From Paenibacillus guangzhouensis (GTDB lineage: Bacteria; Bacillota; Bacilli; Paenibacillales; Paenibacillaceae): DNA of 64,000 nucleotides. Location: positions 1,736,001 through 1,800,000 of the forward strand of contig NZ_CP045293.1 of assembly GCF_009363075.1 (NCBI RefSeq), given 5' to 3'. Positions 43,569 to 51,632 of this stretch are shown here, in pieces. The translations under genes were made by a program, and so were the position numbers. The notes under the pieces were generated by a model. The model was given only the letters and a program-made list of their open reading frames with translations. It made no database searches and was not told where the DNA came from. Within the stretch, counting starts at the first letter, position 1. Every line of letters starts with the position of its first letter.

Positions 43569-44528
43569 ATGTATCAGTTTTGTGTAAGTAAGAATCGGAA
43601 TAGTATGCTTGGAAGTTCGAAGGTTTTCTCTCCAGAAATTCATTTTGGAGAAGAGAAAGCCCAATTTAGAGGCTCATTATTGACTTTGTTTGGGCAGCCC
43701 GATTATAAAACTTCAAATTCAGAAAATGCGTATCAGTATGTCATTATAGCAACGGACGATGCGGGACAATCCTATGAGTTTACTGTTTATGAAGGCCCCA
43801 GTGGTCTCGCAATTGGGGGGCACCGGATAGATTCCCATACTATACTGGCAGCACAATCATTCGTTCAATATGTAAAGGAAGTCGCACCAGCTGATTTTGA
43901 AGAAACAATGATGTACGAAGATACGGGATGTACAATAGTCTACGGTTGTAAGGACGGGGTTTGTTACTATAGAGAAATACCAGAGTTTACGACAATAGAA
44001 CATATTAATAAGGAACTGCCGGAGTTAACTCAGAAACAGTTAGATGAGGTACTTACAATTGATTTTTGGGATATTGAAGATGAGGATGATTTATGGTTCT
44101 GGAAAAATGATATGTTCTACGTTTCGAATGTTCATTTCCGAACGATTCGGGACTTAATGCGAAAGGACTTAATTGTAACCTTGGGTAAAACGATCGGTTT
44201 GAAAGAAGTTAAAGTGATTGGGGTAGAGGAAGGATTTGGTCCAAAATTCAGTGCCGAAACTCCCGAAATGGCATTAATTGCTTTAACGGAAGTCTGGGCT
44301 TGGAAAACGACTGCGGGTAAGCCGACTAAAAAGAGACACCTTAATTGCTCCTCATTTGCTTGGACGCTTGCGCGGGCTGTTTATGGATTTTATGGAGGGA
44401 ACTTAGATAAAACTCATGCGCAGGCAAATGCTTTCTACGAAGTGTATGAAGATAAAATTTCTTCTCAGGAAGACACGCTCCGATTCTTCTATGCATTACT
44501 CGATCACTTCAAATTTAAGCGACTATAA
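43569..44528 (+). CDS. Hypothetical protein, possible immunity or SMI1-like function
   Basis: About 319 residues (ATG 43569 after AAAGGAA; ATG 43542 adds nine residues after AAGG). It is a soluble, strongly acidic protein. The first third has a mixed beta pattern with YEFTVYEGPSGLAIGGHRID, and the middle holds FWDIEDEDDLWFWKND. A tryptophan-rich stretch precedes the C-terminal third, which is helical. I recognise no family. Its size, acidity and single-gene setting between CJR loci would fit an immunity-type protein. Confidence 0.65.
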   Translation: MYQFCVSKNRNSMLGSSKVFSPEIHFGEEKAQFRGSLLTLFGQPDYKTSNSENAYQYVIIATDDAGQSYEFTVYEGPSGLAIGGHRIDSHTILAAQSFVQYVKEVAPADFEETMMYEDTGCTIVYGCKDGVCYYREIPEFTTIEHINKELPELTQKQLDEVLTIDFWDIEDEDDLWFWKNDMFYVSNVHFRTIRDLMRKDLIVTLGKTIGLKEVKVIGVEEGFGPKFSAETPEMALIALTEVWAWKTTAGKPTKKRHLNCSSFAWTLARAVYGFYGGNLDKTHAQANAFYEVYEDKISSQEDTLRFFYALLDHFKFKRL

Positions 44529-44544
44529 TATTAAGGGTTATTGA

Positions 44545-44630
44545 ACTAACGGGACACGATAGAACAACGAAGAACAGGCTGCCGAATATTATTTGGCAGC
44601 CTGTTCTCCTTACGGGCAGGATAATGCAGG
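44545..44630 (+). repeat. CJR complete (locus 30)
   Basis: L end CTAACGGGACACGATAGAAC, stem GAACAGGCTGCCG...TTGGCAGCCTGTTC, then R end TTACGGGCAGGATAATGC. The same stem type recurs at 53953. Confidence 0.9.
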
Positions 44631-44672
44631 AAATTTAAGAATAACCTATACAACGGTCCCCAAATACGACAG

Positions 44673-45656
44673 CTACCCCTCGAACGGATAGACAAGCCCC
44701 CACTGGGCTCTTAAGGTATCCAGCGTCTCGGCGACCGCGATCGATTCGTCGAGCGTGATCAAGGCGTTCTCCTTCCGGCCTGCCCGCAAGTCTTCATGTA
44801 CGGCTGTAAATTCATAGCCGAATCCTTCCCCGATCCGTTCATCCTTGATTGTGTCCTCAAGCCGATCTCCTATGATCAATCTGGCTTCTCTAGGGGACCA
44901 GAACCGCGGAACTTCAATATGGCCCTTGGTTCCGATGATGCGAACCTCTTGCGGCGTCGAAGTCGAGATGGAAGAGAAGAGCGAAGCCATCTGTCCGTTC
45001 TCATATTCCAGCAAGCATGCCATTCGGGCATCCACTCCAGTAGAAGTGGAGCGGGAACGACTGAGCACCTCGACGGGCTTGGAGCCGAAAACCATCGAGG
45101 CGTAGGAGACTGCGTAAACGCCGACATCGAGCAGACTGCCCCCGGCCATATCGGGATTGAACAGGCGCGATTGAGGGTTCTCCGCAGCAGAGAATCCGAA
45201 GTCCGCCGTTAAGTAATGCACGTCTCCGATAGCTCCGTCCGAAACCCATTGCATGACCTTGCGCGATACCGGAAAGAATCGGGTCCACATCGCTTCCATA
45301 AGGTACGTTCCGGTTTTTCTCGCTTTCTCAACCATCTTCCGAACCTGCGCGGCATTCGGAGCGAACGGCTTCTCGCATAACACCGGCTTGCCTAATTCAA
45401 GTGCCAAACAAGCATGTTCCATATGGAGATGGTGCGGTGTGGCGACATAGATGGCATCCACTTCCGGGTTCCGGATCATGGCTTCGCAGTCGGTGTAAGC
45501 CTTTGCACCGTAAGGCAGCGCTAACTGCACCGCATTAGCTTCCGTACGGGAAAACACAGCGACCAATTTAGCATCGCTCAATTCCTTGAAGTCGTTCATA
45601 ACCCGCTTCGTAATTCCGCCTGCTCCGATAAAACCCCAACCAATTACAGATTTCAT
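44673..45656 (-). CDS. Gfo/Idh/MocA family oxidoreductase
   Basis: A 327-residue NAD(P)-dependent sugar or polyol dehydrogenase. The Rossmann part reads GFIGAGGITKRV and VATPHHLHMEHAC, and the catalytic lysine is in LCEKPFAPN. The C-terminal half has DFGFSA, a GGSLLDVGVYAVSY segment and other sheet residues typical of the family, close to trans-1,2-dihydrobenzene-diol dehydrogenase-like members. ATG at 45656. It stands alone on the minus strand inside the array and is visibly more GC-rich than its neighbours. Substrate unknown. Confidence 0.92.
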   Translation of the reverse strand: MKSVIGWGFIGAGGITKRVMNDFKELSDAKLVAVFSRTEANAVQLALPYGAKAYTDCEAMIRNPEVDAIYVATPHHLHMEHACLALELGKPVLCEKPFAPNAAQVRKMVEKARKTGTYLMEAMWTRFFPVSRKVMQWVSDGAIGDVHYLTADFGFSAAENPQSRLFNPDMAGGSLLDVGVYAVSYASMVFGSKPVEVLSRSRSTSTGVDARMACLLEYENGQMASLFSSISTSTPQEVRIIGTKGHIEVPRFWSPREARLIIGDRLEDTIKDERIGEGFGYEFTAVHEDLRAGRKENALITLDESIAVAETLDTLRAQWGLVYPFEG

Positions 45657-45802
45657 GGACTCACTCCGTTCTCTCGCTTCTTCCGCCGACCCTCAGGGGT
45701 CTCGGCCATAAGATTAATTTACCATGCCGCCGACAAGGAGGCTATCTTAACTTAAGCCGAATTCACCGAATGGAAAAAGAATATATGGCTGTCGTTTCTC
45801 AA

Positions 45803-45882
45803 CAAACGGGCAGGATAATTTCAAATGTTTCGCGAATTCCCTACATATGGAATAATTTACAAAGTTCGTAAATAAGACGTTA
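45803..45882 (+). repeat. CJR right end, extended form (locus 31)
   Basis: AAACGGGCAGGATAATTTC, then TTCGCGAATTCCCTACATATGG...AAAGTTCGTAAATAAGACGTTAT, split here for length. No L end; the minus-strand dehydrogenase lies in its place. Confidence 0.82.
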
Positions 45883-45928
45883 TATGAAAGATCGACAAAC
45901 CATATATCATGTGGGGGGTGAATACACG

Positions 45929-46383
45929 ATGCTTATTGAAAGAGTTGTTATTCTTGAACAGTACAATTTGAATTTGTTGCTAGAAGAAAGCATATCTGAG
46001 GGATATAAATTTGTTCAGAAATTAATTGATGATTACACGGTTGGAAGTAATAAATTTAATAGATCTGGGGAGACGTTATTTGTAGCAATAATTGATGAAG
46101 AAGTCGTTGGAATAGGTGGCTTGAATATTGATCCTTATCTGGATCTTAATGATGTTGGTCGACTTAGACACTTATATGTTTTACCGAGGTACAGAAGTAG
46201 TGGAGTAGGAAAAAACTCTTAGGGATGATCATTGAGGAAGCAAAGAAGTATTTTCGGACATTAACTTTATATACTGAGAATCCAATTGCCGATAAGTTGT
46301 ATAGAAATATAGGGTTCTCAAGAGCAGAAGGAATATTTAAAGCAAGTCACGTATTGAACTTTGAAGGAAATGAAGGGATTTAA
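45929..46383 (+). pseudogene. GNAT acetyltransferase with a one-base frameshift
   Basis: ATG 45929 after GGGGGGTGA opens the protein, and FVAIIDEEVVGIGGLNIDP with LRHLYVLPRYRSSGVGK is the GNAT core. The frame stops just after the acetyl-CoA loop. The remaining third (LGMIIEEAKKYFRTLTLYT to NFEGNEGI) continues in another frame. The break falls in a run of six A's (46207-46212); seven would restore about 151 codons. It is followed by a CJR. Confidence 0.82.
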
Positions 46384-46518
46384 ATAAAAGCGTTTGTATA
46401 TCAGAGAAATCCGATCCATTATAAAATAATGTGTCTACGCATCGGGGGGATAAGCCCCAACCACTAATGCTTATAAAGTGGTTCAACAGGGATAAGATAT
46501 TGACCACTGCGTATTAAA

Positions 46519-46599
46519 CTAACGGGACACGTTAGTTCAATGAAACAGCGACAGTCTAGGACTTTATTTTCTCGTCCTTGCCTGTCGCTGTTTCAATTT
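46519..46599 (+). repeat. CJR left end with long stem (locus 32)
   Basis: L end CTAACGGGACACGTTAGTTC followed by a 14-base stem TGAAACAGCGACAG/CTGTCGCTGTTTCA with a 27-base loop and T's. This stem sequence is unique in the window, and the R end is missing. Confidence 0.82.
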
Positions 46600-46785
46600 T
46601 AAAGTCAGTCTAAAACTTGTTTTATGGAGTCTGGCGGTACGACAATTCGAAATGCCGCGTGTAATAAAGATTTCCAGTCTAACACTTTATTTTCTGCTGA
46701 CATCTGTTCGAATTAATTTTATTTGGTTGACCGGATTGCAAATATTCTGTAAAATTTTGTTAAGTATGTACTTTGAGGTAATGAA

Positions 46786-46801
46786 CTTACTTAAAGGTAA
46801 G
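46786..46801 (+). promoter_or_regulatory. HxlR-type operator
   Basis: CTTACTT-AA-AGGTAAG, an inverted repeat one base off the perfect copy at 47268. It overlaps the ribosome-site region of the HxlR gene and probably mediates autoregulation. Confidence 0.6.
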
Positions 46802-46815
46802 GGGATGATTTATCA

Positions 46816-47148
46816 ATGATTCATCAGCTTGAATGTCCAGTGGAGACAATCATTCATGTTCTAGGTGGCAAATGGAAACCAATGATTTTATGGCATTTGA
46901 TACAATCCAATAAGCGATTCAACGATCTTGAAAAGCTTATACCTGATGTTTCTCAAAAAATGCTTTCACAACATCTACGGGACTTGGAACGAGAGGGCAT
47001 AATCGATAGAACGGTCTACCCCACCGTCCCTCCAAAAGTAGAATATTCCCTTAGTGAATATGGCAAAGCATTGATTCCTGTAGTAGAAGTCATGTGTGCT
47101 TGGGGGGAAAACCATAATAAGCGGAAATATGAAGAACCTGCTTCTTAA
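46816..47148 (+). CDS. HxlR-family transcriptional regulator
   Basis: A 110-residue winged-helix regulator that often senses reactive electrophiles or quinones through cysteines. Signature stretches are CPVETIIHVLGGKWKPMILW, RFNDLEKLIPDVSQKMLSQH and GIIDRTVYPTVPPKVEYSLS. Cys7, at the usual YodB/HypR sensing place, is present. ATG at 46816 follows AAGGGG. The following operon carries a matching operator, so an NAD(P)-binding protein and a DUF2269 membrane protein are its likely targets. Confidence 0.93.
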   Translation: MIHQLECPVETIIHVLGGKWKPMILWHLIQSNKRFNDLEKLIPDVSQKMLSQHLRDLEREGIIDRTVYPTVPPKVEYSLSEYGKALIPVVEVMCAWGENHNKRKYEEPAS

Positions 47149-47193
47149 AGATGGTTCAATTAATTTGTACACTAATTCAAATGCACTCATAAC

Positions 47194-47229
47194 AAAAGCT
47201 GCCACGGGATTTGATCTGGCAGCTTTTTC
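47194..47229 (+). terminator. Intrinsic terminator after HxlR
   Basis: Arms AAAAGCTGCC/GGCAGCTTTT followed by T's. The core is the same GCTGCC as in the CJR stems, but no L or R end adjoins it. Confidence 0.8.
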
Positions 47230-47267
47230 TCATTTTCAGTCAGCATTCCTATCCCTTTCTGCTTATG

Positions 47268-47283
47268 CTTACTTTTAAGTAAG
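47268..47283 (+). promoter_or_regulatory. Perfect HxlR-type operator
   Basis: CTTACTT-TT-AAGTAAG, 7-base perfect arms, 102 bases upstream of the NAD(P)-binding gene. Same sequence class as the site before the HxlR gene. Confidence 0.65.
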
Positions 47284-47385
47284 TACCTTACATTAAAGTG
47301 GGTTCTTATCAAGATTTTGAAACGATGCTACGCTTGAGTCAATCCAAAGATGAAATATCGGGAGCATTTATAAAAGGAGGAAAAA

Positions 47386-48117
47386 ATGATGAAAATTATT
47401 GTTTTCGGGGCAACGGGAAATACAGGGAGAAGAGCGCTGGAGCAAGGGGCTAAAATGGGACATGAAATGACAGCATTCGTGCGAAACTCTAAGAAGTTTT
47501 ATGAACAGCAAGGCGAGCGTTCCGCAACACATGTGAAGGTGATCGTGGACGATATCATAAACTCAGTAAGCGTCGGTGAGGCGCTCTCGCATCAAGACGT
47601 CGCTATTATTGCTGCAGGCCATGCAGGTCAAGGAGATGAGTTCATTCGTCTTGTTGATAACATTGTAAGCCAATGTGAAGTCCACCCAAGTTTTTCTGGG
47701 AGGGTATGGGTAATGGGAGGTGCCGGCCTGCTGGATATTCCACATACTGATCTCATTGGCAACAATCTACCCGGCTTCCCACCCGCGTATAAAAATCACA
47801 ACCGGAATTTTGAACGACTGCTGCAGTCTGAGCTCGATTGGTCAATTATGTGTCCGGGAACTATGATTGATTCGATAGAGCCACCGGCGTCGGTTCATCT
47901 AAATGTGACAACGGAAACCTTACCCATATCAATTCCGAAGACGATTAAGGAATTTTCCGAGGCTGATATAGCCGGTTACTTGTTCAGCCGGCTTCAAGAG
48001 CTGGATGTTGCTTATGATGATGTCGTGAAATGCATGCTGGACCATATCGAGCTCGGAGGGCCTTTTAAGAGAAAAAGGGTCGGTCTCGCCTATCAAAGCG
48101 ATATTCCGGTGCGCTAA
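47386..48117 (+). CDS. NAD(P)-binding (NmrA/SDR-atypical) protein
   Basis: A 243-residue cytosolic protein with a Rossmann fold. IVFGATGNTGRRALEQGAKMGH is the cofactor-binding start with GxTGxxGR as in NmrA-like quinone-reductase relatives. NSxxF-type VRNSKKFY provides the basic residues for NADPH, and a GAGLLDIPHTD segment follows. There is no YxxxK pair. ATG at 47386 follows AAGGAGG. An HxlR-type operator lies upstream, so it is probably induced by electrophiles. The next gene starts 22 bases later. Confidence 0.88.
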   Translation: MMKIIVFGATGNTGRRALEQGAKMGHEMTAFVRNSKKFYEQQGERSATHVKVIVDDIINSVSVGEALSHQDVAIIAAGHAGQGDEFIRLVDNIVSQCEVHPSFSGRVWVMGGAGLLDIPHTDLIGNNLPGFPPAYKNHNRNFERLLQSELDWSIMCPGTMIDSIEPPASVHLNVTTETLPISIPKTIKEFSEADIAGYLFSRLQELDVAYDDVVKCMLDHIELGGPFKRKRVGLAYQSDIPVR

Positions 48118-48139
48118 GAGCAAGAAGGAGATGATTAAT

Positions 48140-48592
48140 TTGTTTGGATGGCTCCTCGTTTTGCATATATTGGCTTCTATCGCGGTAATCGGTCCCTCTT
48201 TCGTGGTACCCGTCATTCGAAGGTCCGCTAGAACCGCCGGCCAGTTGCGCTTTGCTTTTGATGTAACGAACAAGCTTGCCATTCTGCCTAAAATTGGCGG
48301 AGCCGTACTTATTATTACTGGGGTTTGGCTAATGATCATAACCCAGATGGGGTTGTCCCAAATGTGGCTAAATATATCGCTCCTTTTATCGATGCTCATG
48401 GTCGCCACGATCGACGGATTGATCAGGCCGCGCATTAAAAAGATCATGCAGATTGCATCTATAAGTCAAGGCAAAGGGGATGAAGTACCTGACGAGCTCG
48501 GTCGATTGATGAAAAAGATCGTACCAATCGAAACGGCGTCACAGCTGCTGATGATTGCCATAACCGTGCTTATGGTCCTGAAGCCATTCTAA
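48140..48592 (+). CDS. DUF2269 family membrane protein
   Basis: A four-helix membrane protein of about 150 residues. FGWLLVLHILASIAVIGPSF is the first helix with the conserved histidine of DUF2269. Then come RSARTAGQL, IGGAVLIITGVWLMI and two further helices, the last near the end. TTG at 48140 lies nine bases after AAGGAG and looks better than the ATG at 48131, which directly touches that site. It is co-transcribed with the NAD(P)-binding gene. Function unknown; a role in redox or haem handling has been suggested for similar proteins. Confidence 0.85.
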   Translation: MFGWLLVLHILASIAVIGPSFVVPVIRRSARTAGQLRFAFDVTNKLAILPKIGGAVLIITGVWLMIITQMGLSQMWLNISLLLSMLMVATIDGLIRPRIKKIMQIASISQGKGDEVPDELGRLMKKIVPIETASQLLMIAITVLMVLKPF

Positions 48593-48744
48593 AGAAGCGT
48601 CAAGCCTTTTAACAATCGGCCCGTGATTCATGTTGTTCTGAACAAGGGGGTCGATTATGGAAGCAATACGTTCAGTCAAAGCGCTTATGGGCTGGAAGAG
48701 AGATTGCCACGGTTAAGGTTCTATAGTTCGCACAAGAGGTTACG

Positions 48745-48833
48745 CTAACGGGACACGATAGTTGAATTAGACAGGGAGCAGATCGCCGTGGCAACTGCTC
48801 CCTTCTTTATTGAAGTAAAGGGCAGATTAGCGT
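48745..48833 (+). repeat. CJR complete (locus 33)
   Basis: L end CTAACGGGACACGATAGTTG, type-C stem GGGAGCAG...CAACTGCTCCC, then TTCTTTATTGAAG and R end TAAAGGGCAGATTAG. Confidence 0.9.
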
Positions 48834-48910
48834 GGTGAATTTAAAACTATTTCCGCTTATTTCCGTATATAATTAAGTAGTCCAAATATATTGTGTAAGG
48901 AGGGGCCACA

Positions 48911-49111
48911 ATGCCGTATATAAATCTGCAAATAACGAAGGGTGCTAGTAGGGAGCAAAAGGCGCAAATCGTTAAAGAATTTACTCAGACCCTTGTCAAT
49001 GTACTTGGCAAGAAACCTGAACATATCCATATTGTTATTCATGAAATTGATGAAGAAAATTGGGGGTTCAGCGGTGTTTTGACAGACGATTTTCGAAGTA
49101 GTAAGTCTTAA
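48911..49111 (+). CDS. 4-oxalocrotonate tautomerase family protein
   Basis: A 66-residue protein of the tautomerase superfamily, active as a hexamer. Removal of the start methionine exposes Pro1, the catalytic base, in MPYINLQITKG. GASREQKAQIVKEFTQTLV and HIHIVIHEIDEENWGFSG match the family helix and second strand, including the conserved tryptophan. ATG at 48911 follows AAGGAGGGG. A copy of its last 82 bases and the following CJR L end lies at 10225. The substrate is unknown. Confidence 0.9.
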   Translation: MPYINLQITKGASREQKAQIVKEFTQTLVNVLGKKPEHIHIVIHEIDEENWGFSGVLTDDFRSSKS

Positions 49112-49120
49112 GCTATTACG

Positions 49121-49200
49121 TTAACGGGACTCGATAGTGGAGCAGTATGCTGCGGCAGCTGCTCCTCTTGTTTTTTAAAATAACGGGCAGTTAATGCAAA
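49121..49200 (+). repeat. CJR complete (locus 34)
   Basis: L end TTAACGGGACTCGATAG, type-C stem GGAGCAG...CAGCTGCTCC with T's, then R end TAACGGGCAGTTAATGC. Confidence 0.88.
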
Positions 49201-49294
49201 GAATATTTACTTAAAATGGATTAATATAGGATAATAATAAGTATGTGAGTTCTTGAGTGATCGTTGTTAAAAATATAAAAAGGGGAACAGTAGC

Positions 49295-49648
49295 ATGGGA
49301 ATTTCTGTTTATTACACTTGTATGAGAATCCACAACCTTACCAACAGTGAGGAGCAAGAGATAACGGCCATCATTGATAAATACAATGCGGGTTTTGAAA
49401 TGAAGGATATTGGAGAAACATTTTGTGTTTATGACTATGACCAGGATGAACCAACAGTGATCTTTGCAGGTTCAACAAAGTTGCCCTTTTCAGATGATTT
49501 TGAAGATACATTGCATGCGCTGTTTTATTGGTTGGCCTGTTTGACGGATATTAGAAGAAGTATTTCTAATGGGGATTGGCATGTGCATCTAGATGATACG
49601 GATGCCATTTGGGATGAGGAAACGGGTTGGCAAATGCCAGAAGATTAG
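49295..49648 (+). CDS. Small acidic hypothetical protein
   Basis: A 117-residue, strongly acidic soluble protein, ATG 49295 after AAAAGGGGA. It has a short alpha/beta pattern, YYTCMRIHNLTNSEEQEITAII, and a C-terminus rich in tryptophan and acidic residues (WHVHLDDTDAIWDEETGW). It is the only gene between two CJR loci. The size and charge fit immunity proteins, but no family is recognised. Confidence 0.65.
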   Translation: MGISVYYTCMRIHNLTNSEEQEITAIIDKYNAGFEMKDIGETFCVYDYDQDEPTVIFAGSTKLPFSDDFEDTLHALFYWLACLTDIRRSISNGDWHVHLDDTDAIWDEETGWQMPED

Positions 49649-49791
49649 TATTCATATTCCCAACAAAGTAATGTAGGGATCTTATGTAAGTGCATGTCCG
49701 AGGCAAATCGAAAATGCACAAATTACTCATTGAATTAAGTAGGGGAGACATTCCGCTCTTTACTGCTTTCTTCAGACTGTCTGTTACTGAA

Positions 49792-49942
49792 TTAACGGGA
49801 CACGAGAGCTCAAAAATCACCCAAAAGAGGCTACCGGCATAAGACCGGCAGCTTTTGTTACGCTAATAGGCAGGATAGTTCAAAAGTTTCGCGAATACCC
49901 TACATATACGGAATCATTTACAAAATTCGTTAATAAGAAGTT
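49792..49942 (+). repeat. CJR complete, extended form (locus 35)
   Basis: L end TTAACGGGACACGAGAGCTC, stem GAGGCTACCGGC...ACCGGCAGCTTTTG, R end CTAATAGGCAGGATAGTTC, then the extension TTTCGCGAATACCC...AAAATTCGTTAATAAGAAGTTATG. Confidence 0.88.
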
Positions 49943-49989
49943 ATGTGCAATTACTTGCAGGGCATATGGGGAGGGTTATTTCCAAGTAG

Positions 49990-50661
49990 ATGATTTCACT
50001 TATTCTATCGATATTGATGTATCAATCTCCCATCGTTGTTTTTACTCAAGAAGAAATCGAGAAATATGAAGAGTTATCAAAATCAATTAATGAAGGTCGA
50101 TTAATTGACTATACTTTACAATACCCCAAGTACCGTTTTCTACAGTATTTATCATGGAAAGGAAACTACGTGTTTCACGGTTCTAATTATCGCAATATTG
50201 AAAGAATTGAACCACGCGAACAAACATTGTACAACAATGAACTAACGACAGCTGTGTTTGCAACGACAGAACCCATATGGTCTATTTTCTATGCAGTATT
50301 TAATCGAAGTGCATTAATCGGGAGTTTTCGAAATGGATGTCTAATAGGACGAAACAAAAAGTACCATTATTATTCAATAAATGAATCTACAATAAAGAAC
50401 AATCCTTGGATGGATGGCATGCTGTACATACTACCTAAAGAAAAGTTTCATATGTCTGGACAAGGAAAAGTGCAATTTGATGAGTGGACTTGCAATGAAT
50501 ATGTAACGCCAGTAGGCAAGATAAGCGTATCTTTATCAGATTTTTATTTCTTGAATAAAGTAGCTGTTCACAAAGATAATGAGCCATTGTTTAGTACCTG
50601 GATATTCTATAAAGTACGAACTTTATTGGCGAATTCGAAGAGGACAAGTAACAGCACATAA
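49990..50661 (+). CDS. Hypothetical protein, intact copy of a duplicated cassette gene
   Basis: A 223-residue protein whose N-terminus is mildly hydrophobic (SLILSILMY), not a clear signal peptide. The core YVFHGSNYRNIERIEPRE and TTAVFATTEPIWSIFYAVF has histidine and glycine near an arginine-rich loop, a pattern that recalls ADP-ribosyltransferase-like or RES-type folds, though I cannot confirm this. Its ATG follows GGGGAGGG at a somewhat long distance. A decayed partial copy lies at 16394-16876, which shows the gene was once present twice. It follows an extended CJR. Confidence 0.65.
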   Translation: MISLILSILMYQSPIVVFTQEEIEKYEELSKSINEGRLIDYTLQYPKYRFLQYLSWKGNYVFHGSNYRNIERIEPREQTLYNNELTTAVFATTEPIWSIFYAVFNRSALIGSFRNGCLIGRNKKYHYYSINESTIKNNPWMDGMLYILPKEKFHMSGQGKVQFDEWTCNEYVTPVGKISVSLSDFYFLNKVAVHKDNEPLFSTWIFYKVRTLLANSKRTSNST

Positions 50662-50772
50662 CACACTACGCTGCGTGCCGTTTGGCCCTTAGTTCGAAAG
50701 AAGAAGTAGGTAGAGAAGTGGAATCAGCCTTGCGTAGCTAGGTCCGTCGGATCCGGCGCGTAATGTCGATTA
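50657..50772 (+). other. Conserved post-gene tail, imperfect palindrome
   Basis: Begins ATAACACACTACGC at the gene's stop and ends GGTCCGTCGGATCCGGCGCGTAATGTCGATTAA (in parts). ACACTACGC near the start pairs imperfectly with GCGTAATGT near the end. A matching tail is at 26480 and, decayed, at 16870-16990. Confidence 0.5.
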
Positions 50773-50774
50773 AG

Positions 50775-50820
50775 CTAACGGGACACTATAGCTTTGTTTG
50801 AAATAAAGGGCAGGACACAT
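50775..50820 (+). repeat. CJR without stem (locus 36)
   Basis: L end CTAACGGGACACTATAGC and R end TAAAGGGCAGGACAC are separated by only about ten bases, so the stem is deleted. Confidence 0.82.
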
Positions 50821-50877
50821 CCAATATATGTTGAAATTAAGCGTCTGTAAGGTGTAAGACGAAATGAGAGGTAGGTG

Positions 50878-51354
50878 ATGGAAGTGTTGCTTTTGGACGG
50901 TATATCCGGATTCCCTGTCAATGATAGAACAAAGGTTGATTCGTTACAATTCAAAAGGCTCTGTTACACGTTGGCAAACTATTCTAATGGGAAGCTTTTA
51001 TCCTTTGAAGAACCACATGTATCACAGAACTTTTATAAAGCAGAGCTTGGCTGGAAAAACAAGAGCACAAGCACTTTCATCTTGTTAAACAGTTCCTATC
51101 CCTTCGTTGCATTTGCTTCTTCAGTTCAATACTTCGATATTGAATATGCTGATGACTCACTTTCTAATGATGTGGATGCCTTTAGCACTGGATTTAGGGT
51201 ACTGCCTGTAGTCGTGCTTAATCAACGATTAATACTCGATGAAAGAACTCATACCTTGCTAAACGAAAACAGCCTAAATAAGGCGGAACTAAACCAAATC
51301 TTTCATTGGAAACCTAAAACAGTTGGGGAAGTTATCTTTAATTTTTGGGATTAA
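50878..51354 (+). CDS. Hypothetical protein, single-gene cassette
   Basis: A 158-residue soluble protein starting at ATG 50878, with GGTAGG upstream (GTG 50875 is an alternative). It shows a mixed alpha/beta pattern with SFEEPHVSQNFYKAELGWKN and FVAFASSVQYFDIEYADD. It ends WKPKTVGEVIFNFWD. There is no signal peptide, membrane segment or recognised catalytic motif. A CJR follows it closely. Confidence 0.62.
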   Translation: MEVLLLDGISGFPVNDRTKVDSLQFKRLCYTLANYSNGKLLSFEEPHVSQNFYKAELGWKNKSTSTFILLNSSYPFVAFASSVQYFDIEYADDSLSNDVDAFSTGFRVLPVVVLNQRLILDERTHTLLNENSLNKAELNQIFHWKPKTVGEVIFNFWD

Positions 51355-51374
51355 AGATTAATTAAGGCATTGAG

Positions 51375-51467
51375 CTAACGGGACACGATAGTTTAATAGC
51401 AACAAGAAGGCAACCGATTATCGATCGGTTGCTTTTTCATTATACAACGGGCAGAGTAGTTACAAAG
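51375..51467 (+). repeat. CJR complete (locus 37)
   Basis: L end CTAACGGGACACGATAGTTTAA, stem GCAACCGAT...ATCGGTTGC with five T's, then R end CAACGGGCAGAGTAG. The stem has changed on both arms (GGCAACC for GGCAGCC), which keeps pairing. Confidence 0.9.
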
Positions 51468-51632
51468 TCACACTTTGTGTGTAGAAGTAAGCATGGAAGG
51501 TTTATGGATTCGATGGTGGATATAAATGTTATTGATAAAAAAATACAGTCTATTCCAAATGGAATTTGTTAAACTGAATGAAGCGATAACAAATACTCCG
51601 AAAAACGTCTTCGGTCTTGAAAGGAGGCTAGT

